From NCBI GenBank assembly GCA_030847615.1, contig JAUMIR010000005.1, positions 239,668,645-239,732,644 on the forward strand: a stretch of 64,000 nucleotides of DNA, given 5' to 3'. Below the pieces are notes generated by a model that was not told the origin of the DNA, searched no databases, and saw only the letters and a list, made by a program, of their open reading frames with translations. The position numbers and the translations under genes are program-made. Shown here piece by piece: positions 10,545-20,384 of this stretch (position 1 is the stretch's first letter; each line of letters begins with the position of its first letter). The stretch comes from Gambelia wislizenii (lineage: Eukaryota > Chordata > Lepidosauria > Squamata > Crotaphytidae).

Positions 10545-11440
10545 TATCTGCACAGGCGGCTTAATCTGGGGCCAGTCTGGAGCGTTATGCTCTGGACTGG
10601 CCCAGGATGGACCGTGATGGTGGCCGCAAGCACAGGGCCCAATCTGGTGCAGCAACACTTTGTTGGCCACAAGGCCATCCACGCCAATACCACATTGGCC
10701 CTTGCCCCAGTGCTGCCGCTGCCTTGCCAACCAAGCAGCTTCCTGTGAGAGCCTGGCTGGTGGTGTCGCCTGTGCTGAGTTCAGAACAGGATGCCTAGAT
10801 ATGTGATCAACAAGGAGGGGGTTACTCTACCTCCTCCTCATTGAATGCACAGGTGGCCTGTTTCTGCTCTCAGCAGAGGCAACCTTGCCAGGCAGGCTTT
10901 CCATGGCTGCTTGGCCGGTGAGCCAGCGATGGCGGGAGCACAGGGAAGGAGATGGCTCTCATCAGAGCCACCTCCTCCTTGTGAGCAGGAGCTCTGTGGA
11001 AAGCCTCCCCAGCATGCTGCCACTTCTGCTGAGGGCAGAATGGGGCATCCGTGCAATAAAAAAGGAGGAGATAGAGTGATCCCCTCTTTGTTGATCACAT
11101 GTCCGGGCACCTGTGTGGTCTCAGCTAAAGTGGTGACATGACAGGCAGGCTTTCCACAGAGCTCCTGCTTGGGAGGAGGTGGTGGCAGTGACTGATCAGT
11201 GCAGGAAAGGGGGAGGACATGGCTTTTGGCATGTGGACAACTCAATTGGCCAAATGAGATCTGATCCAACTGTCTGCTAAACAACAAAGCCCAAAGCCAC
11301 TCCAGAAACACCAGGCTTTTCCTCAACTTTGCTTAGTGCAAGGCAAAGTTAGGTTAAGGGCTAAAATCACATTACCTCCCCAGAAGTAGCTGTATGACCT
11401 GAGGACTGACATACCACATTCGAGGTGAGTACTGTGTCTC
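10545..11440 (+). mobile_element. Foldback DNA element, family A copy 2, two hairpin modules
   Basis: Aligns with 555-1204 in the opposite orientation. It begins GGCTGTATCTGCACAGGC, carries CTGGACTGGCCC, then two consecutive foldback modules. The first (about 10710-10925) pairs CCAACCAAGCAGC-type sequence with GCTGCTTGGCCGG-type sequence. The second (about 10980-11185) contains a perfect 23 bp inverted pair (10984-11006 and 11147-11169). Several overlapping open frames over 160 codons reflect the palindromes, not genes. GC- and CpG-richer than its surroundings. The right end is uncertain because a 5S-like sequence follows immediately. Confidence 0.65.
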
Positions 11441-11441
11441 T

Positions 11442-11628
11442 GGCCTGTGCAGACATGAACCTTGTTTTACTTCAGAAGCTAGGCTGTCTTGGTTACCATT
11501 TGGATTGAAGACCAGCAGCTAACACCAGGGATTTCCAATTAGGGCTCAGAAAGATTGTAACCTGAGACTCTGGGAAGCCATTTAGAGTTAGTCATACTGG
11601 GCTAGGCAGTCTGATTTAGGGCGCATCC
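11442..11628 (+). mobile_element. Old 5S-rRNA-headed SINE remnant
   Basis: TTCAGAAGCTAGGCTGTC, TTGGTTACCATTTGGATTG and AAGACCAGCAGCTAACACC follow the order of 5S rRNA (GGAAGCTAAGCAGGGTC, TTAGTACTTGGATGGG, GAGACCGCCTGGGAATACC). The tail TCATACTGGGCTAGGCAG resembles a common amniote SINE tail. Heavily diverged, so the call is moderate. Confidence 0.45.
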
Positions 11629-11850
11629 AGACTGATTTGAAAAGTCCCAGATTTTGTTCTTGTCATTTCTGATTTTATACTAGTTTAAAATAGACTAACC
11701 TGGAGAGCTGGTATAAAAACTCTCTGATCATACCAGGAGCTGACAGAAAATATTCTGACATAAACAAAAGGTGTATGGTTCTCCAGAATAAAATCAGAAA
11801 GAACAGGAATAAAACTGGGAACTTTCTGGTCTTTTTAATGAATCTGGTTT
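11627..11850. mobile_element. Foldback MITE
   Basis: Left arm GGGCGCATCCAGACTGATT through CAGATTTTGTTCTTGTC and TTTCTGATTTTATAC pairs with the complement of the right part (GAATAAAATCAGAAAG, AATAAAACTGGGAACTTTC, AATGAATCTGG). The arms are about 75 bp with gaps. No coding capacity. Confidence 0.6.
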
Positions 11851-12205
11851 GTATAAAGCAACTTCTTATATTTTGAGTAGAGGCAAGGGCAAGTAGATAT
11901 GCATGGCATTAATCTTTCCATCTCTCCATTGAAGCCAGCTACCTTTTGAGATTTCATAACAAATTGTTTGCATATATTTAAATATATCTTTATAGCCAAA
12001 GGGACTAAAATTCTCTTTGAAAAATAAATAAATCCACAGTTTGCATAACAATTTATTTATTAATTATTTTTAAAGTATAAATCTTTTTTTTTTTTTTTTA
12101 CCACCAGGGCACCAAATTTAAAAAATACCAAGGCACAATAAATTCATAGGAAAACAATGGCTAAACCAAAAGCCAAACAACATTAACATTTATCAGAAGG
12201 CATCA

Positions 12206-12443
12206 GAGCCAGCATGTTGTAGTAGTTTGAGTGTTGGGCTGGGTTATTGGGAGACCAAGAGTTTGGATCCCCAATGGCCATGGAAACCTACTGGGTGACC
12301 TTGGGCAAGTCATATTCACTCAGCCTTAGAGAAAGACAAGACCAAACACTCTCTGAACTAATTCTGCCAAGAAAACCACATGATAGATTCACCTTAGGGT
12401 TGTCATAAGTCAGAAATGTCTTGAAGGCACACAACAACATCAA
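12206..12443 (+). mobile_element. Sauria-type SINE, full length
   Basis: Head: GCCAGCATGTTGTAGTAG..GTTGGGCT (tRNA A-box region), then GTTTGGATCCCC (B-box-like), TACTGGGTGACCTTGGGC, CTCAGCCTTAGAGAAAG, TTCTGCCAAGAAAACC, CACCTTAGGGTTGTCATAAG and a CACACAACAACA tail. These are the tRNA-derived head, conserved body and BovB-like tail in order. Confidence 0.9.
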
Positions 12444-12481
12444 GGACTCAACAACACAACACATTTTTATAGCACATCTAA

Positions 12482-13019
12482 GGGCTTGTCTATACAAGAT
12501 AAATCCCCATCTTGCCCCCATCTCAGAGCCCTGCAGTCCATATGATGCAGGGCATTTGCCTCGTTCTGCCCATGGGCAGTCCTCACCACCCCTGGGGATG
12601 CGGGACTGAGATGGAGGAAGGAGGGGTAGGGCTCAATCAAGCGTTATAGAATTATACCAAGTTTACTCTGTTATAGGTGGCCAAAATCCAGATCAGGCCC
12701 CACATGTCCGCAGGAACCCTTCCAGCATGCCGCCCCTCACTGCATCCACCATCTCCTTGGCTCTTTCAGAAGCCAGGCAGGAGTCCTGCAGCATGTGCTG
12801 AAGGCTGGTCACATGCAGGGGGACTTTAATCACATGTTGCAGGGGCCCTTTTGTCTCCGAGTCATCAAGGAAAATGGTGGCAGCAGCTGCAGTGACAGGC
12901 CAGCATTCCTGTTTGTACTCCAGCCTTTTTGTGGAGGTAACAGGGGCAGAACAGGCCAGCTCTGCAGCTGGGATATGCTGGCAGGGAGCTGGGGTATCCT
13001 GACTCATGTAGAGGAGCCC
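12482..13019. mobile_element. TIR MITE, ~540 bp
   Basis: Starts GGGCTTGTCTATACAAGAT. The complement of its right end starts GGGCTCCTCTACATGAG, an imperfect terminal inverted repeat. The 9 bp flanks (CACATCTAA / TAAATCTCA) agree at 6 of 9 positions, compatible with an old 8-9 bp target duplication. The opposed open frames of 75-104 codons inside have no recognised domain. Confidence 0.55.
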
Positions 13020-13439
13020 TAAATCTCATGACAGATAGAACCAACCTTATCTCGCTTAGAAGGAAAGTCTACTGTCAACAGTGCTTCTACAGAAACGCCT
13101 TTGTCTTACGTACACAGCAACCTAGTCTGTCTTGGTGATGGGACATATAACTGGACCTCTGATGAACATCAAGGGCAGGCTCATACACGAGGAAGCAATC
13201 TCCTAACTGACCCCTAACTGTTTAGGGCAGTGGCTGCCACAACTGAGTCCCCAAATGTTCTTGGAACAGTTCTTAGAAGTCCACATGGAAATGGTTGGTT
13301 GCCAGGGATTCTGGCAGATGGTCCAATGCTCACAGACCCAAATTTGGGAACTATAGGTCTGGGAATCATAGGTGAAGATCTCAAATAGGGCTCAGAAAGA
13401 AATGTCAACCCAGTGTAGTTGGTTCAAGATGTAATAAGA

Positions 13440-13640
13440 GCCCAGATAGTTCAGACAAAAACCCATCTAGCCTAATATGGTATATGTAATAACAGCCAAC
13501 TACAGACAACTGGAAAACTTCCAGAAGAAGGCATCAGCCCTCTACTATTTCCACCCAGTGCCCTGATATTTACTGATATTGTTTACTGATTGCACCTGAA
13601 CATGAAGGCTCCATTTAACTGTCATGGCAGATAGACTAAG
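13440..13640. mobile_element. Possible old CR1/L3-type remnant
   Basis: CCATCTAGCCTAATATGGTA and GAAGGCTCCATTTAACTGTCATGG-type blocks resemble the 3' regions of ancient amniote LINEs. Weak. Confidence 0.3.
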
Positions 13641-13671
13641 TAACTTTACCAAGCTCTGCTTCTTTGCATAT

Positions 13672-13764
13672 GTTTGTTTGGTTTACATCCTGCCTTTCTC
13701 CTGATATGGAACCAACATGGCTTATGATCACGTTAAAACAAAATACAACTAAAAATCCAATGCC

Positions 13765-13770
<6 letters not shown>
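13672..13770 (-). mobile_element. L2-type LINE 3' end
   Basis: On the minus strand it carries the familiar L2-like ending (diverged AGCCATG..GGAGAAAGGCAGGATGTAAA) and runs into an AAAT microsatellite on the plus strand. Similar ends lie at 25926, 31299 and 44818. Confidence 0.6.
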
Positions 13771-13804
<34 letters not shown>

Positions 13805-13806
13805 AT
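13770..13806. repeat. (AAAT)n microsatellite
   Basis: About nine AAAT units after the L2-type fragment. Confidence 0.95.
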
Positions 13807-13860
13807 TCACAAGCACTTAAATTAGCTATCATGTTAAAATACATATAATTTAAAAATCAT

Positions 13861-14105
13861 ACAGGCAGGTCTCTGCATCCACAGATTCTGCATCCACAGA
13901 TTCCATCCTCCACAGCTCAAAAATATCCCCCCCCACCAAATAAATAAATAAAATCCCAAAATCAAACCTTGATTTAGCCATTTTATATAAGGGACACCAT
14001 TCTATGCCATTCTATATAAGGGGACTTAAGCATCCATGGATTTTGATCTCCACAGGGGGTCCTAGAGCCAAATGCCAGGGGATGCCAAGGGCCAACAGTA
14101 CTGTA
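13861..14105. mobile_element. Pogo/Tigger-like MITE
   Basis: TCTGCATCCACAGATTC, ACCTTGATTTAGCCATTTT, ATATAAGGGACACCATT, CATCCATGGATTTTG and GGGGATGCCAAGGGCC form the internal order of vertebrate Tigger-type elements. The ends ACAGGCAGGTC and GGGCCAACAGTACTGTA are inverted copies in part. Non-coding. Confidence 0.6.
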
Positions 14106-15453
14106 TAACCATTTAAAAACCAACATATAAATGCAGCACATACACACCACTAGAGAAACACTTCTGCTCAATCAATTAATTGCCCAATGCCTGTTTAAAT
14201 ATAAAGAGCTTTATTTGCTGGCAAAAGCTAAGCAAGCCTTCTTAATTCCACACTTTAAGAGCAGCCACCAAGAAGGCTTTCTCTCATGTCCTCATCAGGC
14301 AGGCCTGTGGAAATAACAACCACTGAAGATCTTAAGACTTGAGCAGGATGTATAGGGAGATAGAATCTTTCAGATAACTTGGGGTTCAGTCACAGGACTA
14401 TAGAATACACATTGAGATTCCACCGTAGGTTAAGAGGCCAACCAAGAAATTACATTGTTTTGGGCATTCTCTCAAGAAAAGAGATAGTGGTGGTCGGGGT
14501 GGGTGAATACAGGGTAGAATCATTGTCATTACATAGCCAATCCTTGATAAAAGGGAGAGGCTTGAAAATGAACACTAACCCACTTTGTGGAGAAAACATA
14601 TTTCTAGTTCTACAGTCCCTGACAAGAAACATGACACATCAAGGACCTTGCACTGACAGAAAGCAAACGCAAGCCTAAGAAATTATGCTGGATGATTTTG
14701 ACTCCATTTAAATTTACTGATCGATAGATCAGAATTAGAGCTCTACCTTTCTGAGATGTCTGCATTTGGGGACAGACAGTTCTAGAACACACACACAGAG
14801 CCACAATTCATGCAAGTTCAAACTGACAACACTGTTTGTGTGTGTGTGCATGTGTGTGTACAGGTCTTTCAAAGGCTGAAGTCTCATCTACAATTCTTTC
14901 AAGAGGCTGAAAGACAGGGAAAGTTGTTATTTCAGAATGTCTGTGTTGCAAACTTATAGGCTTACCATTGTGTGGGTATCTTTTTAAAGTTCTAAGATGA
15001 GGAAGAATGAGGAGGCCAGTTAAAATCAGAACTCTGTGCTTAATCAATTACATTTTTTAAAAAAAAATCTGAGGGCTTTCAATTGGCAAAAATCAGTTTA
15101 TCAAACCACAATAAAATTTCTTTTAAAGGCCACTGAAGGAAACGTAAGACAGCAGTTTATTAAATTCTAAGCCAATAATCATTTATAGAACGGAAAGCTA
15201 TCTTCAGTGTTTAAGACCAATTATCTTCCAGAGAACCAGGGGTCATAGTTGTCCTCTGATTTATTTACTTGAATTAGTTAGAGATTAGTTAATTTACTGT
15301 TTTGGACCATAGCTCCATAACCTCCAACATTTCATAGATGAAAACAGTGACACAAGTGCCCAAGTAACATCAGAGAGTTGTCAAGACAGCAAAAATATTA
15401 ATGAGGAAGAACACACAAGCTAGAGAGACTGCAGCAGTTAGTTTTTGCTCATG

Positions 15454-15999
15454 TACTTGTCTGCATGGGCCGAATGAAATGGTCTTCCCCTGTTCCCACC
15501 CCCAGTTGTTAGGACAACAAAGGGTTTTGGCCCTGATTCTAGTCAGAACTGTCTGGACTAAGTCCAGACAGTTCTGACTAGAAACTGGGGAAAACCCCCT
15601 TCAAAACAACTTTTAAAACAGCTGGGAAAACCTAACCCTGCAGAAAAAAACTACAGCATTCTGTGGCAGGAATGGGCAGCTGTCTCCAAGTGTGCACTGC
15701 ACTATATTGGAGGGCACCTCTGCTGCTGCCACTGGTGTCATGCATCATGGCCTCTGAAGTCACAACAAGGCCCCCAGCATGTGATCAATGCTGGCCACCT
15801 CGTTTCGAGCCTCAGAGAGCACAACGCATGACACCAGCGGCAACAGCAGAGGCATCCACCAATACCATGTAGCAAGCATGTGCAGATAGCTGCCCATTTC
15901 TGCCATGGAACACAAGGTAACTGGGAGAATTAGGGGCAGCTCCAGGGCCACAATACTCCAGCCAGAACATGGAGTATTCTGGCCAGTGCAGACAAGACC
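15454..15999. mobile_element. TIR foldback MITE, ~546 bp, nested in R1
   Basis: Left end ACTTGTCTGCATGGGCCGAAT. The complement of the right end is AGGTCTTGTCTGCACTGGCC, a clear terminal inverted repeat. Inside lie a near-perfect hairpin (15538-15582) and a longer foldback (about 15660-15910) centred on CCACCTCGTTTCGAGC, with arms of about 120 bp. A third short inverted pair sits near the right end around GAGTATTCTGG. No transposase. Confidence 0.7.
15538..15582. repeat. Perfect 22 bp hairpin with 1 nt loop
   Basis: Arms 15538-15559 and 15561-15582 are exact reverse complements around a single A at 15560. Imperfect pairing continues outward (GGGTTTTGGCCCTGAT against AACTGGGGAAAACCC). Confidence 0.95.
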
Positions 16000-16767
16000 T
16001 GAGTCTACTCGGAAGGAAGTGATTCCACCCCTCCTCTCCTCTCCCCGCTCATGAGTTTTGTACTTTTGTACTACTTTTGTACTTTGAACTCAGTTTTTGG
16101 CAACTGAAGTAAGCCAGGGACGAAGACGGAAAGTGGGAGAAATATAGAGAATCTGGGACATTTTAAAAGCAGTTGACTGTTCCTGTCAAATTGGGACATT
16201 TGGAGAGTATGCAGCTCTCACAATCCCTCCGCATGTGTAATGCCTGGCTAGAGAAAGCTGGAAGTTGTCATGAAAAACAACAACTTTCCAGTCTCTGACA
16301 TTATTTCATGTCCAAAAAAGGTAAGAGAACAGTTAAGTGCAGAGTAAATACTGATGGAACAAAAACAACAATAAAGAGCAATGGTCAACATAGAGTTGAG
16401 ATGCAGTGCATACTAGCCAATGTAGAATCATACATGGAATCTAGAAGGGAAGGGAGATATTCAAAGGGTTTCATATGGTGGCACACAAAACTCCCTGAAG
16501 AGAATATGCTAAAGCTTGGGTGCTGCCACCCAAAAGCCCCCAGCAGAGCTAGGAATATTATTCTTTTGGAAAAGAAACCAGTTACACTACTCATTAATTC
16601 AGAGTCCAGGCAGACCATTATTAATATTGTTGCTCTTATCTCCAGAGGCCCTTGTTATACTCCTCAATCACAATGGATTACCAATATCCTTTAACAACAC
16701 ACCATTGAACATTTAGGAAAATATGCTCAAGTTTTCCCAGGGGAGAGTTCTTAAATTGCCTTTTTGA

Positions 16768-16992
16768 CGTTGTTGTAGTTGTTGTGTGTGCCCTCAAGTC
16801 ATTTCTGACTTATGGCAATCCTAAGACAACAGTATCACTGGGGGGCGGGGGTCTTGACAAGATCTGTTCAGAGGGGGTTTGCCTTTGCCATCCTCTGAGG
16901 CTGAGAGAGTGTGGCTTGCCCAAGATCACCCAATGGGTTTCCATGGCCAAGCAAGGATTTGAACTATGACTCCGGAGTCATAGTCAGCTAAC
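16768..16992 (-). mobile_element. Sauria-type SINE, nearly full length
   Basis: The complement shows a B-box-like AGTTCAAATCC, CCCATTGGGTGATCTTGGGC, CTCTCAGCCTCAGAGG, ATGGCAAAGGCAAACCCCC, TGAACAGATCTTGTCAAG and a tail ending in ACACACAACAAC. Plus-strand frames over it are spurious. Confidence 0.85.
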
Positions 16993-17318
16993 TTGCCATG
17001 ATTCATTTACCCCAAGGTCAGAACAATTTTCAGGCTTTCACTCTGCAGTGCTAGAAATTTGGGGACTGCAAGAAAATTAGAAAATTAAAATTAAAGGTAG
17101 GGCAGCATTCACAACCTCATTTTACCCCTCTTAATAGCTATACCTCTGAGCCATCAAGACCTTCGTCTCCATCCAGTTGATTTTTCCCCCACCCATCAAA
17201 ATACTGAAAGAAGATGGAAGAAAAGAGGAGGACTCAATTCAGCTGAATTGAGTTTTGAGCAAACTAGCTAGCTAGATCTTCCTTCCTTTCTCCCTCTCTT
17301 TGAATGCAGGGCAGACTG

Positions 17319-17542
17319 GGGGCACATCTACACTATAGAAATAGTGCAGATTGACACCACTTTAACTGCTATGGGTCCATACTACAGAATCCTGGGATTT
17401 GTAGTTTTGTGAGGCACCAGCACTCTTTGGCAGAGAAGGATAAAGACCTTGTAAAATTACATATCCCAGGATTCCATAGGATGGCGCTAAAGCCCTTAAA
17501 GTGGTGTCAAGCTTCATTATTTCTACAGTGTAGATGCACCCT
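17319..17542. mobile_element. Short foldback MITE, family H copy 1
   Basis: GGCACATCTACACTATAG..AGTGCAG at the left mirrors CATTATTTCTACAGTGTAG..ATGCACCC at the right. Each arm is about 100 bp (CTTTAACTGC..CAGAATCCTGGGATTTGTAG) with the loop at GCAGAGAAGGATAAAGACC. Other copies: 33366, 44261, 54046, 57369 and 61204. The plus-strand right end followed by TG gives CAGGGTGCATC on the complement, reminiscent of hAT termini, but no matching 8 bp target duplication is visible. Confidence 0.8.
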
Positions 17543-17842
17543 GGGGAATACATTTTAAAAGAAAAACAGCTTTATTTTATCACCCTCACCACTGTTGTGT
17601 GTGTCACACAGTTCTGCTCTCCTCTCCTCCCCTCCCCTCTCCTCAGGTGCTTGGGCAACACTACCACAGGCATGGGGTCCACTCCTACATTTATGTAAAT
17701 CTTTGCCCTTGAGGACATGCTGGCTACGTGGACTTCTATCTATGCTGAACAGGCTGAAACCCTCATGTGGATGCTGTTTGCAGTCACTGACCTCTTATTT
17801 GGTTGGTTGTCTTTCAGTTCTTCATCTCAGTGTATCTATTCA

Positions 17843-17862
17843 TCTGTCTGTCTGTCTGTCTG

Positions 17863-17903
<41 letters not shown>
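17843..17903. repeat. (CTGT)n(CT)n(GT)n compound microsatellite
   Basis: Three adjoining simple-repeat blocks. The open frames across them are spurious. Confidence 0.95.
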
Positions 17904-18049
17904 AAAATTGAGATGTGTGCTCTTCTCCACCTGCCCCAAATAGAAATATCACTACAGTTTGTCTTCAGTTTCTTCAGAACTCCTAAAGACTTTTCTCTTA
18001 AATACAGGGCCAAATCTGTCCATTCCACTTTTACCCACATTTATATTTA

Positions 18050-19215
18050 AAACAACAACAACACATGTTCATTCCATTGTAATTCTCATGGAGTTTGTGA
18101 ATTTTAATAAGTAGGTGCTTTTTTAAAAACAAAGAAATGAAATTTTAAATTTTCCATGTGGAACAAATGCAATAAGTATAGATATTCCCAGCATGGTTAA
18201 GACCATGTTTTATCTGCCTGCTATGCAGCTGTTACAGATGAGGAACCTCTCAGAAAATAAAAAGGATCAGCAACCCTTATTCAGCAGGGATTCAATACCC
18301 AATTTCTAAGAGAAAAGCACTCTGTCCAGACAGCGCTCGAGGCTCATGGCAGGAACACAAGAGGGCCCTTTGCCCTGAAGTTTCATAATGAACTCTACCA
18401 GACCTGCCAGACAGACACATTGAAGCCAAGAGCCTACATCTACTCATAGCTCTGCACACATACAGTAGTTTCATGCCCTCAACTGGCAAGCCCTAGAAGG
18501 GGCCCCTACTGCTATCACTTACTGGTGGAGAGGAAAGAGGGATGACTAGGGCCACAGATAAGTCTCAGCTCAGGGAGGGAATGCAAGTGCATTCTCAAAT
18601 TAAGTGCACCCACCTTTTCCTTCCCTCAAGAGCCCAGAGCAGCTGCATCTTCATAGTCTAAATCATTCCCTTCCCTTCCCTCCCTGTCAATAAGTGACAG
18701 CAGCATTTGCCCCTCCTGGGGGGTTCAACAGCTTCTGGGAAGTGGCAGGAATTTGGACTGACCCCAAGAGCAAGAGAATACCTCTCTGCACCCCATCTAA
18801 AAAGTGACTTATGCAAGTGCAAGCTGCACTTACGCACACATATGTCACTAACAGGATGCCAGCCTGAGAGTGTTGTTTCTCACACTCATTTTTTTTAATC
18901 TCAAGTTGGTTTATAGATCTATGAAGAAATGCATGCATTTAGGAGGGTGAGACCTGAACCAAACTAAATTTTCACCCCTCCCTCTTTAGAGATCAGCCCT
19001 CTAAATTCACCTGGAATTTTGCATAAAGTGAAATTTGGCAGCAAGGAACTGGCCTTTTTGAATTACGGCAGCCTGGCCTAAAGATGCTCCTGCAAGGCAT
19101 GTAGTTGACTCAGCCTCACCAAGTGCCTAAATATTTTATCAAATATCAGCATATTTGATAAAAATTATTCTTCCCAGATTTTTTTTTTAAAAAAGATCAT
19201 GGGAATAAGCCCTAC
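18050..19215. other. Stretch without recognisable gene
   Basis: Unique-looking non-coding sequence. Short opposed open frames (18292-18489, 18687-18938) show no recognised domain. Confidence 0.35.
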
Positions 19216-19218
19216 ATA

Positions 19219-19344
19219 GCAAAAGTTACTTTTTGAACTACACCACCTAGAATCCACCCTGCAGAACAGCCAGCACAAATAAGCCCATTGTCATCCATGC
19301 TGACTGGAGGATTCTGGGAGTTGCAGTGCAAAAAATGTAATTCT
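19219..19344. mobile_element. Short foldback repeat
   Basis: AGTTACTTTTTGAACTACACC..AGAATCCACC pairs with GGAGGATTCTGGGAGTTGCAGTGC..AATGTAATT. A related copy lies at 61683-61787. Confidence 0.6.
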
Positions 19345-20384
19345 GCCAAGCTCTGGTATGAACTAATGCTTAAAGCATGAGGGGAATTATTGTTCCAACA
19401 ACACTGCCCTTTTCATTCTGATCTTACACCAATCAGAAGATCAAATACAAATCTGTCTGCATGGCAGCGGCTGATGTTCCTGCTTAGCCATTGCCTAGCC
19501 TTAATGTGCTGTATAATTTCTTTGGTTTTCCCAGGGCTGTTGAGACCATAAAGAAGCTTAAGAAATTACAGAAAAGAAAAATGCATTATTGGCATCATTT
19601 CATTTACTCAGAACAGAGGATGTGGTAGGAATATCTACACTCTCCCTCACCCGCACTTCTTTTAAAAATACACTCACTGAAAGCTACTGAGGTGTCAAAG
19701 AGGAGGTGATAGAAAGAAATCTGGGAAACTAAATAAGCAGCCATGTCACAAGTACTGGATAGGGCAGCCAAGAATTCTGAAGGAATTCAAAAATGAAGTG
19801 GCGGAGGCTGATAAGAAAGCTGTGCTGTCTCTGGTGGGAGACAGATACTTTACAAGAGGGCTGGATGGAAGGAATCATTGTGGGCTGCTTGCAGAAATGA
19901 CTTTGGAATATTTAGTACCAGGGATCCACAGGTGGGACCTTCAAGCAAGTGTTGCAGCATGAAATACTTCACTGTTTCAGCCAGACAAATATTCCCTATC
20001 AGGACTCTTCATTCCCCATCCAACTGAACTTTCCATATCCCTCCCACTTTAATAGCTTCCATTCCATGCTCACAGAATGTGTTTAGTCCCTGCTGTGACG
20101 TCTTGTGATTTTTTTTCCTTTAAAAGATTTTGAGTCCCCCCGCCCTTCTGCAAACCTTGGGTTTCTCCCCAAATCTACTGCAAACTTCTGCTTGAGTGTA
20201 GATTGGACCATTTGGCTACCATCTACGATTGGTAGGTTGAGTCCAGATTAAGGTTCTACCACAAATCAGAGGTTGTCTTGATGATTGAAAATATTCCTTA
20301 TAGAATTCAAGGAAAATGTATTTTGTCCCAACACCCTGTGAATGAGATTCGTGGTATTTGGAAGTCGGAGGGTCAAAAACTCCA

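Larger units (their letters stand above)
15313..16220. mobile_element. TIR element, family R1, interrupted by another MITE
   Basis: The outer segments 15313-15453 and 16000-16220 align with the continuous element at 35229-35600: CCTCCAACATTTC at the left, GAGGAAGAACACACA, then CTTTGAACTCAGTTTTTGG, GGGACATTTTAAAA and CTGTCAAATTGGGACA. The ends (left CCTCCAACATTTC, right complement CTCTCCAAATGTCCC) are inverted-repeat-like, favouring a DNA element. The younger MITE at 15454-15999 splits it. Confidence 0.6.

Noticed and set aside
10838..11326. 162-codon minus-strand frame as a protein gene
   Set aside because: It lies over two foldback modules, mirrored by frames on the other strand, and aligns with a non-coding repeat copy at 555-1204.
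12206..12290. A functional tRNA gene
   Set aside because: It has A- and B-box-like sequence but no complete cloverleaf, and it is followed by the SINE body and tail.
16308..16694. 128-codon plus-strand frame
   Set aside because: Lys/Thr-rich start and no domain. No match to repeats or protein families I recognise. Not supported as a gene.
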